From NCBI RefSeq assembly GCF_036013975.1, contig NZ_CP107904.1:4527001-4591000 (forward strand): a DNA stretch of 64,000 nucleotides. Reading direction: 5' to 3'. Position 1 is the first letter of the stretch. Every line of letters starts with the position of its first letter. Below the pieces are notes generated by a model. The model searched no databases and was not told the DNA's origin. It worked only from the letters and a program-made list of their open reading frames with translations. A program made the position numbers and the translations under genes. Of this stretch, positions 1 through 8,835 are shown piece after piece. This DNA comes from Kitasatospora sp. NBC_00458. GTDB lineage: Bacteria > Actinomycetota > Actinomycetes > Streptomycetales > Streptomycetaceae.

Positions 1-64
1 GAACGGCTGCCCACCAGGCGCGCCCGACTCCCGCCCCGACCGGCGCCCTGGCCGGCGTCCCGCC

Positions 65-1042
65 TCAGACCCGCAGCACCACCTTGCCGACCTGCTCGCC
101 GGCCTCCACCACCCGGTGCGCGTCGGCCGCGTCGGCCAGCGGCAGCACCCGGTCGACCACCGGCTTCACCACCCCCGACTCCACCAGCGGCCAGACGTGC
201 TCGCGCACCGCCGCCACGATCGCCGCCTTCTCGGCGAGCGGCCGGCCCCGCAGATTGGTCGCGATCACCGCGCCGCGCTTGCGCAGCAGCGTGTTGAGGT
301 TGAGATCCCCCTGCACCCCGCCCTGCAGCCCGATGACCACCAGGCGCCCGTTGACCGCCAGGGCGTCCACGTTCCGCTGCAGGTACTTGGCGCCCATGAT
401 GTCCAGGATCACGTCCGCCCCGGCCCCGCCGGTGGCCTCCCGGAGCACCTCGACGAAGTCCTGCTCCCGGTAGTCGATCAGGATGTCGGCGCCCAGTTCC
501 GCGCACCGGGCCAGCTTGGCGGCACTGCCCGCCGTCACCGCCACCCGCGCGCCGACCGCCTTGGCCAGCTGGATCGCCATCGTGCCGATGCCGCTGGCGC
601 CGCCGTGCAGCAGCACCGTCTCGCCCGGCCGCAGATGGGCGGTGAGGAACACGTTGGACCAGACCGTGCAGACGACCTCCGGCAGCGCGGCGGCCTGTTC
701 CGGGGTCAGGCCCTTCGGCACCGGCAGCAGCTGGCCGACCGGGACCGCCACCTTCTCCGCGTACCCGCCGCCGACCAGCAGCGCGCAGACCTCGTCGCCG
801 ACCGCCCAGCCGGCCACCCCGGGGCCCAGTGCGGTGATCCGTCCCGCGCACTCCAGGCCGGGGTGGGGCGAGCTGCCGGGCGGCGGACTGTAGAGGCCCT
901 GCCGCTGGAGCAGGTCGGCGCGGTTGACGGCGGTCGCCGCCACCTCGACCAGGACCTCGCCCTCGCCGGGCACCGGATCCGGCACCTCGGCCCAGACCAG
1001 CGCGTCGGGCCCGCCGGGTTCAGGAATCGTCATCGCATGCAT
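65..1042 (-). CDS. NAD(P)H-quinone oxidoreductase-like protein (MDR family)
   Basis: Predicted 325-aa cytosolic medium-chain dehydrogenase/reductase of the zinc-free quinone oxidoreductase type, expected to reduce quinones or enones with NADPH. The N-terminal GroES-like half contains NRADLLQRQGLY and PPGSSPHPGLECAG. The Rossmann half has the nucleotide-binding stretch LLHGGASGIGTMAIQLAK and ends in GKVVLRV. The cysteine/histidine ligands of zinc alcohol dehydrogenases are not evident. I chose the ATG at 1042 (MHAMTIPEPGG) because residues upstream of it in the open frame look non-coding; ATG at 1033 is an alternative. It is the last gene of the minus-strand group that starts with the molybdenum-cofactor genes and lies 52 bp after the YbaK-like gene. 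The true substrate is unknown. Confidence 0.85.
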   Translation of the reverse strand: MHAMTIPEPGGPDALVWAEVPDPVPGEGEVLVEVAATAVNRADLLQRQGLYSPPPGSSPHPGLECAGRITALGPGVAGWAVGDEVCALLVGGGYAEKVAVPVGQLLPVPKGLTPEQAAALPEVVCTVWSNVFLTAHLRPGETVLLHGGASGIGTMAIQLAKAVGARVAVTAGSAAKLARCAELGADILIDYREQDFVEVLREATGGAGADVILDIMGAKYLQRNVDALAVNGRLVVIGLQGGVQGDLNLNTLLRKRGAVIATNLRGRPLAEKAAIVAAVREHVWPLVESGVVKPVVDRVLPLADAADAHRVVEAGEQVGKVVLRV

Positions 1043-1094
1043 GATCCCGACGCTACTCCGCGCCACCCCGCCCCGACCGGCCCGGGACACGCCC

Positions 1095-1658
1095 CTATCC
1101 GGCCAGTTCCGGCAGCACCACGGCGCCCGGCAGCCCGGCCAGCACCCGGCCCGGCAGGATCAGCTTGCCCCGCCGGCGCCCGCTGCCCACCAGGACGTAC
1201 GGCGTCGCGGCCACCGCCGCGTCGACCAGCAGCGGCCAGTCCGCGGGCAGGCCGACCGGGGTGATGCCGCCGTACTCCATGCCGCTCCCCGCGACGGCGG
1301 CGTCCATCGGCGCGAACGACGCCTTGCGGGCCTCCAGGTGCCTGCGGACGGCCCGGTTGACGTCGACCCGGGTGGTCGCCAGGGCCAGGCAGGCCGCCAG
1401 GGTGGTGTCGCCGCCGCGCTTGGCGGCGACCACCACGCAGTTCGCCGAGACCTCCAGCGGTACGCCGTAGGTCTCGCAGAAGACGGCGGTGTCGGCCTTC
1501 TCCGGGTCGGTGTCCACGTACAGCACGGACCGGGCGGCCTCCCGGTCGTCCCAGTTCTTCAGGGCGTCCGCCACCGGGCCGGCCAGCGACTCACCGGCCT
1601 CCAGCGCCGGCGTGCAGGACTCGAAGGTTCCGAAGGGGAGTTGCGGTCGATCGCTCAT
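1095..1658 (-). CDS. YbaK/EbsC-type aminoacyl-tRNA deacylase
   Basis: 187-aa single-domain protein resembling the YbaK/ProX editing family, which hydrolyses mischarged aminoacyl-tRNAs such as Cys-tRNA(Pro) or Ala-tRNA(Pro). Supporting features are the central VSANCVVVAAKRGGDTTLAACLAL segment (read in two parts), the early Val/Asn/Cys core strand, and a late GSGRRRGKLILPG strand typical of the fold. The ATG at 1658 opens MSDRPQLPFG and lies 11 bp after the stop of the potassium-channel gene, so the two are probably co-transcribed. The start is not overlapped by an upstream gene. Family assignment is fairly secure; the tRNA substrate cannot be read from the sequence. Confidence 0.8.
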   Translation of the reverse strand: MSDRPQLPFGTFESCTPALEAGESLAGPVADALKNWDDREAARSVLYVDTDPEKADTAVFCETYGVPLEVSANCVVVAAKRGGDTTLAACLALATTRVDVNRAVRRHLEARKASFAPMDAAVAGSGMEYGGITPVGLPADWPLLVDAAVAATPYVLVGSGRRRGKLILPGRVLAGLPGAVVLPELAG

Positions 1659-1669
1659 GCTGCCCGACC

Positions 1670-2740
1670 CTACGTGCCGGCCGGACCCTTGATGACGATC
1701 ACCCGGTCGGTGAGCTGCAGCGTCCGCGCCTCCGGCTCGTTGTAGTTGATCACCCGGCGGCCGCGGACCACCGCCACCACCAGGTCCTCGCACTCGCGCG
1801 GGCTGTGCCCGGCCTCGGCCCGGGTGACCGGGCGCTCGTACACGTCCAGGCCGTTGCCGTAGGTCAGCAGGTCCTCCATGACCTCGCCGGCGTGCGGGCT
1901 GAGCATCGACATCCCGAGCAGCCGCCCGGCCGAACTGGAGCTGGTGACCACGACGTTCGCGCCGCTCTGGCGGAGCAGCGGCGCGTTCTCGTCCTCCCGG
2001 ACGGCGGCGACGATGGTGGCCGACCTGGTGAGCTGGCGGGCCGTCAGGGTGACCAGGGCGGCGGTGTCGTCCCGCTCCGGCGCGACCACCACCCGGGCGG
2101 CCGTGGGCAGTCCGGCCCGGATCAGGGTGTCGGCCCGGGTGGCGTCCCCGACCACGCCGACCAGGCCGTGCTGGGCGGCCTGGTCGATCACCTTGCGCTG
2201 CGGGTCGACCACCACGATCTCGTCCTTGCGCACCCCCTGGCCGAGCAGCGTGTCGACCGCGCTGCGACCCTTGGTGCCGTAGCCGATCACGACGGTGTGC
2301 TCGCGCACGGTGGACCTCCAGCGGTTCAACCGCCACTGCTGACGGGTGCGTTCGGTGAGCACTTCGAGGGTGGTGCCGACCAGGATGATCAGGAAGACCA
2401 CCCGGAGCGGCGTGATCACGAGGATGTTGGTGAGCCGGGCGCCCTCGCTGTACGGGGTGATGTCGCCGTACCCGGTGGTGGAGAGCGTCACGGTGGCGTA
2501 GTACGCCGCGTCGAGGAAGCTCAGCCCGCCGCCGGCGTTGTCGTTGTACCCGGCGCGGTCCAGCCAGACGATCACCGTGGTGGCCACCAGCACGGCGAGC
2601 GCGATCAGCAGCCGGAAGCCGACCTGCCGGACGGCGGGCGCCGTCCGGCGGGCCGGCAGCACGATCCCGGCGTCCGCCCAGGGCTCCGTCCCGGGGGTGA
2701 GCGGTCCGGGGTACCGCTCGCGCCTGCGTCGGGTGTTCAC
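1670..2740 (-). CDS. Two-TM potassium channel protein with TrkA-N (RCK) domain
   Basis: 356-aa membrane protein. It has one N-terminal membrane span (about residues 37-58), a pore loop carrying the K+ selectivity filter TTGYGD, a second span (RVVFLIILVGTTLEVL), then a cytosolic regulator-of-K+-conductance domain with the Rossmann motif VVIGYGTKG and a TrkA-C-like end. The architecture matches MthK/Kch-type ion channels. The GTG start at 2740 overlaps the moeA stop as GTGA, which implies translational coupling to the molybdenum-cofactor genes although no functional link is obvious. The ligand of the RCK domain is unknown. Confidence 0.88.
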   Translation of the reverse strand: MNTRRRRERYPGPLTPGTEPWADAGIVLPARRTAPAVRQVGFRLLIALAVLVATTVIVWLDRAGYNDNAGGGLSFLDAAYYATVTLSTTGYGDITPYSEGARLTNILVITPLRVVFLIILVGTTLEVLTERTRQQWRLNRWRSTVREHTVVIGYGTKGRSAVDTLLGQGVRKDEIVVVDPQRKVIDQAAQHGLVGVVGDATRADTLIRAGLPTAARVVVAPERDDTAALVTLTARQLTRSATIVAAVREDENAPLLRQSGANVVVTSSSSAGRLLGMSMLSPHAGEVMEDLLTYGNGLDVYERPVTRAEAGHSPRECEDLVVAVVRGRRVINYNEPEARTLQLTDRVIVIKGPAGT

Positions 2741-3948
2741 GGTGCCTCCAGCAGCTCGACCGGGTCGCCGGCCGCGGTGCCGCCGGGCGGCACCACCGCC
2801 AGCGCGTCGGCCCGCGCCAGGCCGCGGAGCATCGCCGGTCCGTCGTAGGGGAGTTGGACGACACCGTGCTCGGTTCGGCGGACCGGCAGCAGCCGGGTGT
2901 CCACCGGGTGCCCGGGCAGGGCGTCGACAGCGGCCGCCAGCACCGGGCGGGCGGTGGAACGCCCGGCCAGCCCGTGCAGCAGCGGCAGGGCGAGCGTGAC
3001 CGTCCCCGCCACCGCGGCCAGCGGATTGCCGGGCAGGCCCACCAGGTGGCGGCCGCCGGGCAGTTCGGCGAGCAGCATCGGGTGGCCGGGCCGGACGGCG
3101 ACCCCGTCCACCAGCAGCCGGGCGCCGACCTCGGCGAGCGCCCGGTGCAGGAAGTCCACCGGGCCGGCGGCCGTCCCGCCGGTGGTGACCACCACGTCGG
3201 CGGTGGAGTGCCGCAGGGCGTCCCGCAGCAGGCCGAAGTCGTCCCGGACGGCGCGCGGCGCACCGGTCTCGGCGCCGGCCGCGCGCAGCCACGGCGGCAG
3301 CAGCGGGCCGAGCGCGTCGCGGACCAGGCCGGGCCGGGGCAGGCCGGAGTCGAGCAGTTCGTCGCCGAGCACCAGCAGCTCGACCACCGGACGGCGACGG
3401 ACGGCCAGCAGGTCGTGGCCGCAGGCGGCGGCCAGGCCCAGCGTGGCCGGGCCGACCGGGGTGCCGGCCGGGAGCAGCGGCTCGCCCAGCCGGCACTCCT
3501 GGCCGCGCGGGCGGACGTCCTGGCCGGTGGTCAGCGAGCCGGGGGTGCGGTCGTACAGCAGCGTTCCCGTCGGCTCGCCGTGCTCACGGCGGAGGACGGC
3601 GGTGGCACCGGGCGGCAGCTGGGCCCCGGTGGCGATCTCCACGGCGGCGCCGTCGGCCAGCGGGCCGGTGGCGGGCCGTCCGGCCAGCTGCCGGCCCGCC
3701 ACCCGCCAGGGGCCGGGGCCGGCGACCGCCCAGCCGTCCATCGCCGAGGTGTCGAAGGCGGGCAGGTCGGTGAGCGCGGCGAGCGGCTCGGCGAGGGTGT
3801 GGCCGAGCGTCTCGGCGAGCGGCAGCCGGAGCGGCGCGAGCGCGGTCCGGCCGGCCCGCCGGGCGGTCTCCCGGGCCCGCGACCAGCCGGTCGGACGGGC
3901 GGGGGTCGGCGGCTGGTCGAGCACGGCGAGGTCCTCCACCGCGCTCAC
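2737..3948 (-). CDS. moeA: Molybdopterin molybdenumtransferase
   Basis: 403-aa MoeA homologue that inserts molybdate into adenylated molybdopterin to give active molybdenum cofactor. Recognisable elements are the N-terminal TSAMDGWAVAG (the family SxMDGYA motif), the central MoCF-binding fold with VVVTTGGTAAGPVDF, and GLPGNPLAA near the C-terminus, all in family order. The length matches typical MoeA (about 400 aa). The ATG start at 3948 overlaps the stop of the DUF6457 gene as ATGA, and its own stop overlaps the potassium-channel start as GTGA. A MobA-like gene lies upstream on the same strand, which supports the assignment. Confidence 0.9.
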   Translation of the reverse strand: MSAVEDLAVLDQPPTPARPTGWSRARETARRAGRTALAPLRLPLAETLGHTLAEPLAALTDLPAFDTSAMDGWAVAGPGPWRVAGRQLAGRPATGPLADGAAVEIATGAQLPPGATAVLRREHGEPTGTLLYDRTPGSLTTGQDVRPRGQECRLGEPLLPAGTPVGPATLGLAAACGHDLLAVRRRPVVELLVLGDELLDSGLPRPGLVRDALGPLLPPWLRAAGAETGAPRAVRDDFGLLRDALRHSTADVVVTTGGTAAGPVDFLHRALAEVGARLLVDGVAVRPGHPMLLAELPGGRHLVGLPGNPLAAVAGTVTLALPLLHGLAGRSTARPVLAAAVDALPGHPVDTRLLPVRRTEHGVVQLPYDGPAMLRGLARADALAVVPPGGTAAGDPVELLEAP

Positions 3949-4220
3949 GGCTGCCCCGGCGCGGGGTCCTGCGCCGCCCAGCGCTCGGCGAGGGCGGCGG
4001 TCCGCCGCGACGCCTCGGCGACGGCCTCCCGGCCGCCGCCCCGCTGGGCCGCCGCGTAGCCGATCAGAAAGGCGGTCAGCGGCGCGGCGGGCCGGGCCAC
4101 CCCGTGGGCGACCACCCGGGCCAGGTCGAGCAGTCCGTGGACGTCGACGTCCAGGTCGATGTCCAGCTCGGTCCGGACCTCGGCGATCCAGTCATCCAGC
4201 GTGCGCTCCATGCGCCCCAT
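3945..4220 (-). CDS. DUF6457 family small protein
   Basis: 91-aa acidic, helical protein of the DUF6457 type, recognised by the opening TLDDWIAEVRTELD and the segment GVARPAAPLTAFLIGYAAAQ. Function is not established. In actinobacteria this domain is found beside, or fused to, MobA-like nucleotidyltransferases; the placement here between a MobA-like gene and moeA fits a role in molybdenum-cofactor maturation, but that is inference. ATG at 4220 is used; an in-frame ATG at 4211 is equally plausible because neither has a strong ribosome-binding site. The stop overlaps the moeA start. Confidence 0.78.
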   Translation of the reverse strand: MGRMERTLDDWIAEVRTELDIDLDVDVHGLLDLARVVAHGVARPAAPLTAFLIGYAAAQRGGGREAVAEASRRTAALAERWAAQDPAPGQP

Positions 4221-4594
4221 GCTGCCTGATCGGTGGTTTCCCCGGCATGTTTGCCCGGTGAGCGGCGCGCGTCGTTTGGCTCACGCCGAGGTGCGGGCGG
4301 CCGTGAGCGACGGCCGGGCCTGCCCGGCGGATCGGGCCGAACCCGGCCGGATCCGGCCGTACCGGGCCGGAACGGGGCCGCGGCGCCCGGGCGGGCGCGG
4401 CACGCGGCGACGGCCGGGGGCGCCTCCCGGCCGACGGCCGGGGAAGGGCCACGCACCCGGGCCGGTCCGCAGGACACGCCGCCGGGGCCTCTCCCCGGGA
4501 CCTCGTCGGATCGGCGCGCGGCGTCGGGGTGCGTGCACCGGCGGTGCGGAGAGGGGCCCTGGATCCCGTCCGGCCCAAGATCCTCATCCGCGTT
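4221..4594. other. Gene-free GC-rich spacer between mobA-like and DUF6457 genes
   Basis: 374 bp with no convincing gene. All frames are open because of extreme GC content, but codon patterns and ribosome-binding sites do not favour any one of them. The stretch is built of short recurring GGCCGG, GGGCCG and CCCGGG words between about 4310 and 4460. No clear terminator or promoter was identified. Confidence 0.6.
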
Positions 4595-5176
4595 CTAGCG
4601 GGTGTCCCGCTCGCGGGCCCGGGCGAGGTCCTCCCAGGTGTCGCAGTCGTAGGTGACGTCGTCGGTGTCGGCCAGCCGGAGGGTCGCCAGTCCTCCGGTC
4701 AGGCGGCGCAGCGGCAGCCCGGCCGGGTCACCGGCGGCGGCCAGCGCGGCCTTCAGGGCGGCGGAGCGGTAGGCGGCGGCGAGCGGCTGGTCGCGGCCCC
4801 CGGCGTCGACCAGCACGACCGCCTCGGTGTCCGGTCCGGCGCCGTCGAGGGCGGCGGCCAGCCGGCGGACGGTCCGCTCGTCGAGGAAGGGCAGGTCGGC
4901 GGCGAACAGCAGCACCAGTTCGGCCGTCGTCTCGGCCAGGCCCGCGGCGACGGCGGCCACCGGCCCGCCGCCGGGCGGCCGCTCGCGGGTCCAGCGGACA
5001 CCGGGGCGGGCGGTGGGCCGGGCCGGGCCGACCACCACGGTGGTGCGGGCCCCGGCACAGGCGGCGAGCACCCGGTCCAGCAGGGTGGTCTCCCCCACGG
5101 TCAGGCCGGGTTTGTCCGCCCCGCCGAGCCTGCGGGCGGCGCCGCCGGCCGGGACGATCACGTCGTACGGCGTCAT
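4595..5176 (-). CDS. mobA: MobA-like molybdenum cofactor guanylyltransferase
   Basis: 193-aa NTP-transferase domain protein. The signature loop VPAGGAARRLGGADKPGL matches the LAGGxSxRMGxDK nucleotide-binding motif of MobA, and LLFAADLPFLDE matches the metal-binding DxPFL motif. MobA transfers GMP to molybdopterin-Mo to make the bis-MGD cofactor; related enzymes use CTP (MocA), so the nucleotide is inferred from context. It is slightly shorter than E. coli MobA. The DUF6457 and moeA genes follow on the same strand after a 374-bp gap. ATG at 5176 starts MTPYDVIVPAGG directly before the binding loop. Confidence 0.82.
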   Translation of the reverse strand: MTPYDVIVPAGGAARRLGGADKPGLTVGETTLLDRVLAACAGARTTVVVGPARPTARPGVRWTRERPPGGGPVAAVAAGLAETTAELVLLFAADLPFLDERTVRRLAAALDGAGPDTEAVVLVDAGGRDQPLAAAYRSAALKAALAAAGDPAGLPLRRLTGGLATLRLADTDDVTYDCDTWEDLARARERDTR

Positions 5177-5199
5177 GCCGCCAGTATCCGCCGGACGGG

Positions 5200-6213
5200 T
5201 CAGGCCTCGTCCACTCCGGTGCCCGGCTCCGTCCCGGGACGGTCCGGGCCGCCGTCGGGGTCACCGTCGGAGTCGCGGTCGGGGCCGCCCTCCGGAGGCG
5301 CGGCGGGGCCGCCCGGCTCCACCGGCACCGCGCGCTCCGCCGACCGCGCCGTGTTGGCGGCGGCGCTCAGCTCCAGCACGGCCGGCAGGGTCAGCTCCCC
5401 GTACCGCTCGTTCACCGCGGCGGCCAACGCCTCCGGGTCCTCCGGGTGCTCGGCCAGCAGCCGGTCGAAGTCCTGGAGGTACTCACCGGTGAAGGCGAGC
5501 ACCCGGGCCGCGTCGTCGCCCTGCCCGGGCGCCCGGTGGCCGGCGATCACCCGCTCGGCACCGAGCTCGGCGATCCGGCCGAGGTTGCGCGTCCACTCGG
5601 TGCGCTGCTCCGGCGTGGTGTCGGCGGTCCAGACGTGGGTGCCGTTGTAGACGAAGTCCCCGCCGACCACGGTCCCGGCGCTCGGCACGTGGACCACCGT
5701 GGAGCCGTCGCAGTCGCCCTGGCCGAGCAGCAGCACCCGGATCACCTGCCGGTCGACCATCAGCGGCTGGGGCAGCAGCGGGGCCGGTACCAGCGGGTGG
5801 TCCGGGATGTCGTCCCCGAACACCGGCTTCCACTGGGCGACCTTGGCCGCGGCGGTGCGCAGGATGCCGGCCACCACCGGGGGCGCGGCCAGCAGCTGGG
5901 CCTCGGGGAAGAGCCGGAGCACCTCCTCGGCACCGAAGTAGTGGTCGGGGTGGTGGTGGGTGACCACGATGGCGAGCAGCCGGCGGCCCTTGCCGGCCAC
6001 CCACTCGGCCAGCTCGCGGCCTGCGCTCCGGGTGAGCTGGGCGTCGACCAGGATCGCGGTGCGCTCGCCGAGGATCAGCGTGGAGGTGGCGAAGAAGGCC
6101 GACTCGGGGCCGGTGAAGACGGCGGTCTCCAGCGGCCGCACCGGCGGCTCGGCGGCGGCCCCGTCGGCCGCGCCCGCCGGGGCGGCGTTCTCCTCGGGCG
6201 GGGACGACGTCAC
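5200..6213 (-). CDS. Metallo-beta-lactamase-fold hydrolase
   Basis: 337-aa MBL-fold protein. The metal-binding motif THHHPDH lies in VVTHHHPDHYFGAEEV, the next ligand region is near GQGDCDGSTVVHVPSAGTVVGGD, and a late GHRAPG histidine completes the site. These indicate a dinuclear-zinc hydrolase, but the substrate is unknown (thiolesters, glutathione adducts or other small molecules in related families). GTG at 6213 is preferred over upstream in-frame starts because AGAGGGAG sits about 8 nt upstream and the longer N-terminus would be low-complexity Pro/Arg/Gly. The C-terminal 35 residues are acidic and Gly/Pro-rich with DGDPDGGPDR-like repeats and look disordered. Confidence 0.82.
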   Translation of the reverse strand: MTSSPPEENAAPAGAADGAAAEPPVRPLETAVFTGPESAFFATSTLILGERTAILVDAQLTRSAGRELAEWVAGKGRRLLAIVVTHHHPDHYFGAEEVLRLFPEAQLLAAPPVVAGILRTAAAKVAQWKPVFGDDIPDHPLVPAPLLPQPLMVDRQVIRVLLLGQGDCDGSTVVHVPSAGTVVGGDFVYNGTHVWTADTTPEQRTEWTRNLGRIAELGAERVIAGHRAPGQGDDAARVLAFTGEYLQDFDRLLAEHPEDPEALAAAVNERYGELTLPAVLELSAAANTARSAERAVPVEPGGPAAPPEGGPDRDSDGDPDGGPDRPGTEPGTGVDEA

Positions 6214-6433
6214 TGGCTGCTCCCTCTGGTCGGCGGTCCTGCAGGCGGGTGGTGCGGTCGGTCGTGCGGGCGGGCGGTCCTGCGTCTGCGGCCCCGTCCG
6301 GTGGCCGGCGGGGGTCCCTGCGGGCGGTCCCGGCCCGGGACCGGTCCGCGGTCCCGGCCGACGGGTGGCGGCCACCCGGCCGACGGCCGCTCCCCGCGCC
6401 CTACAGCATGGGAGCACGGCGCGCCGAAAGCGC

Positions 6434-6463
6434 GGAAGGCGCGCCCGGCGGGGCGCGCCTTCC
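6434..6463 (-). terminator. Hairpin terminator downstream of the mannose-transferase gene
   Basis: Perfect 13-bp stem with a 4-nt loop, positioned 48 bp after the stop of the minus-strand polyprenol-phosphate mannosyltransferase gene. There is no U-tract, as is common in high-GC actinobacteria. Confidence 0.6.
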
Positions 6464-6511
6464 CGATCGCGTGTCCGGGCCGGGCCCGGCCCCTCGGCCC
6501 TCGCCCCCGGC

Positions 6512-7273
6512 TCAGGCCTTTCCGCCGGTCAGCCGGGACAGCCGGTCGGCGATGCCCCAGGAGGTGACCCGCCAGAGCGCCTCGACCACGATGTGCCGGC
6601 TCATCTTGGACGCGCCGAGCTCCCGCTCGACGAAGGTGATCGGCACCTCGGCCACCTTGTACCCGGCCTTCACCGTGCGCCATGCCAGGTCGACCTGGAA
6701 GCAGTACCCGGCGGAGGCGACCTCGTCCATGCCCAGGCCCAGCAGGGTCTCCCGGCGGAACGCCCGGTAGCCGCCGGTGACGTCCCGGATCGGCACGCCG
6801 AGCATCAGCCGCGAGTAGGTCGAGCCGCCGCGCGAGAGCAGCAGCCGGGACTTCGGCCAGTTCACCACCCGGCCGCCCGGGACCCAGCGCGAGCCCAGCA
6901 CCAGGTCGGCCCCGCGCAGCGCGGTGAGCAGCCGGTCCAGCTCCTCGGGCCGGTGCGAGCCGTCGGCGTCCATCTCGACCAGCACGTCGTAGCCCTGGTC
7001 GATGCCCCAGCGGAAGCCGGCCAGGTAGGCGGCGCCGAGGCCCTCCTTGCCCTTGCGGTGCATGACGTGCACGTGCTGGTCCTCGGCGGCCAGCTTGTCG
7101 GCCAGCTCTCCGGTGCCGTCCGGACTGTTGTCGTCGGCGACCAGGACGTGGACCTCGGGAACGGCGGCACGGACCCTGCCGACGATCCGCTCGACGTTCT
7201 CCGCCTCGTTGAACGTCGGAATGATCACCAGCACCCTGCCGAGATCAGCAAAACGCTGCTGGTTGACGGTCAC
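6512..7273 (-). CDS. Polyprenol monophosphomannose synthase (GT2)
   Basis: 253-aa cytosolic or membrane-associated family-2 glycosyltransferase of the dolichol-phosphate mannose synthase type, expected to transfer mannose from GDP-mannose to polyprenyl phosphate. Motifs are [15 protein letters not shown] at the N-terminus, [15 protein letters not shown], the DxD-type [18 protein letters not shown] and [10 protein letters not shown], in the order of bacterial Ppm/DPM1 enzymes. No C-terminal membrane domain is present, as in actinobacterial split Ppm proteins. GTG at 7273 has GAGAGG upstream. The neighbouring divergent manA supplies mannose-6-phosphate, the first step toward GDP-mannose, so the pair is metabolically coherent. 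Confidence 0.87.
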   Translation of the reverse strand: MTVNQQRFADLGRVLVIIPTFNEAENVERIVGRVRAAVPEVHVLVADDNSPDGTGELADKLAAEDQHVHVMHRKGKEGLGAAYLAGFRWGIDQGYDVLVEMDADGSHRPEELDRLLTALRGADLVLGSRWVPGGRVVNWPKSRLLLSRGGSTYSRLMLGVPIRDVTGGYRAFRRETLLGLGMDEVASAGYCFQVDLAWRTVKAGYKVAEVPITFVERELGASKMSRHIVVEALWRVTSWGIADRLSRLTGGKA

Positions 7274-7587
7274 GTACTAACCTCTCGGCCGGTGGCGGGA
7301 AGTGCCAGTCACCGTTGCCCGCACTCATCAGAAGACGTGGCCCCCGGCGGCGTCCCGCCGACCTGGAGACCACTGTGGAAAACACTGGGTCCTGGCATCC
7401 TACTACCGGACCCCCGGACCACCCCTCCGTCCGCGGCACTCCCGGCTCCCACCCGCCGTTTCCCCTGGGGAGCTGCCGGTCGGCTAGGGTCGATGCCCGG
7501 CCTTTGCCCGGACCACCCGCCCGCCCGGTGACCGCCGCCCGGCGACTCGGCCACCAGCCACCGCAGCAAAGGAGCAGGACCGCGCCC
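7274..7587. other. Divergent intergenic region between mannosyltransferase and manA
   Basis: 314 bp separating two divergently transcribed genes, so promoters for both are expected here. TAGGGT at 7485-7490 (plus) and TAGGAT at 7397-7402 (minus strand) are -10-like hexamers, but neither has a convincing -35 at the right distance. No small gene was found. Confidence 0.45.
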
Positions 7588-8787
7588 ATGGACAAGCTCG
7601 TCAACACCGTCCGCCCGTACGCCTGGGGATCGGTCAGCGCCCTGCCCGAGCTGCTCGGGCAGGAGCCGACCGGCGAACCGCAGGCCGAGCTCTGGATGGG
7701 TGCCCACCCCGGCGACCCCTCCCGGGCCGACCGTGGCGACGGGCCGCGCCGGCTGGACGAGCTGATCGCCGCCGACCCGGAGCGCGAGCTGGGCGCCGCC
7801 TCGGTGGCCCGGTTCGGGCCCACCCTGCCGTTCCTGCTCAAGGTCCTCGCGCCCGGCATCCCGATCTCCATCCAGGCCCACCCCTCGCTCGACCAGGCCC
7901 GGGCCGGGTACGCCGCCGAGAACGCCCTGAGCATTCCGTTGGACGCCCCGCACCGCAACTACCGGGACTCCAACCACAAGCCCGAACTGATCTGCGCGCT
8001 GGGCGAGTTCGACGGCCTCTGCGGCTTCCGCAGGCCGGCCGAGGCGGCTGCCCTGCTGGCCGGCCTCAAGGTGCCCGCGCTGGCGCCGCTGATCGACCTG
8101 CTGGGTGCCGGGGACGAGTCCGAGGCGCTCAGCGGCGCCCTGGCCGCCGCCCTCGGCCTGGACGGCCCGACCGCCGGGGCCACGGTCCGGGACACCGCCG
8201 AGGCGGTCGACAAGGCCGCCGCCGGGGACCCGCACGGCCCGTACGCGCCGTACACCCGGATCACCCGCGACTTCCCCGGGGACCGCGGGCTGATCGCCGG
8301 CCTGCTGCTCAACCACGTCCGGCTCCGGGCCGGCCAGGCGCTCTACCTCGGCGCCGGTGTGCCGCACGCCTATCTGCACGGCGTCTGCGTGGAGCTGCAG
8401 GCCAACTCGGACAACGTGCTGCGCGCGGGGCTCACGCCCAAGCACATCGACGTGCCGGAGCTACTCAGGGTGGTGGAGTTCGCCGCCTGCTCGCCGGAGC
8501 CGCTGCTGCCCGTCCCGGTCGACGGGACGCCCGGGGAGGAGCTCTACCCCGTCCCGATCGACGAGTTCCGGCTCTCCCGGTTCACCCTGGACGGCCGCGA
8601 GCGGGAGGTGGACGGCCGCGCCCCGCAGATCCTGCTCTGCACCGCCGGCACCGCCCGGCTGACCGCGGCCGACGGCGACGTCCTGGACCTCGCCCGCGGC
8701 GAGTCCGTCTTCCTCCCGGCCGACGGCGCCCCGACCCGGCTCAGCGGCACCGGCGCCACCGTCTTCCGCGCCACCGTCACGCTCTGA
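7588..8787 (+). CDS. manA: Mannose-6-phosphate isomerase, class I
   Basis: 399-aa type I phosphomannose isomerase interconverting fructose-6-phosphate and mannose-6-phosphate. Zinc-site motifs are present in order: SIQAHPSLDQA, the DSNHKPEL segment and LYLGAGVPHAYLHG, followed by the C-terminal cupin strand region. The ATG at 7588 (MDKLVNTVRPYAWGS) has AAAGGAG upstream, and the N-terminus aligns with the family start. It is divergent from a polyprenol-phosphate mannosyltransferase gene, which suggests supply of mannose for lipid-linked or protein mannosylation. A short GC-rich hairpin separates it from convergent dnaB. Confidence 0.92.
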   Translation: MDKLVNTVRPYAWGSVSALPELLGQEPTGEPQAELWMGAHPGDPSRADRGDGPRRLDELIAADPERELGAASVARFGPTLPFLLKVLAPGIPISIQAHPSLDQARAGYAAENALSIPLDAPHRNYRDSNHKPELICALGEFDGLCGFRRPAEAAALLAGLKVPALAPLIDLLGAGDESEALSGALAAALGLDGPTAGATVRDTAEAVDKAAAGDPHGPYAPYTRITRDFPGDRGLIAGLLLNHVRLRAGQALYLGAGVPHAYLHGVCVELQANSDNVLRAGLTPKHIDVPELLRVVEFAACSPEPLLPVPVDGTPGEELYPVPIDEFRLSRFTLDGREREVDGRAPQILLCTAGTARLTAADGDVLDLARGESVFLPADGAPTRLSGTGATVFRATVTL

Positions 8788-8788
8788 A

Positions 8789-8811
8789 CCCGGGGCCCCG
8801 GCGGCCCCGGG
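8789..8811. terminator. Short hairpin between convergent manA and dnaB
   Basis: 9-bp GC-only stem with a 5-nt loop starting just after the manA stop. It could end transcription from both sides. It is weak evidence because such stems arise easily at this GC content. Confidence 0.4.
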
Positions 8812-8835
8812 CGGGGACGTCGCCGAGCGCGGCCG

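Noticed and set aside
4221-4594. Small gene between mobA-like and DUF6457
   Set aside because: All frames are open because of GC content, but none has a convincing ribosome-binding site, codon bias or family resemblance.
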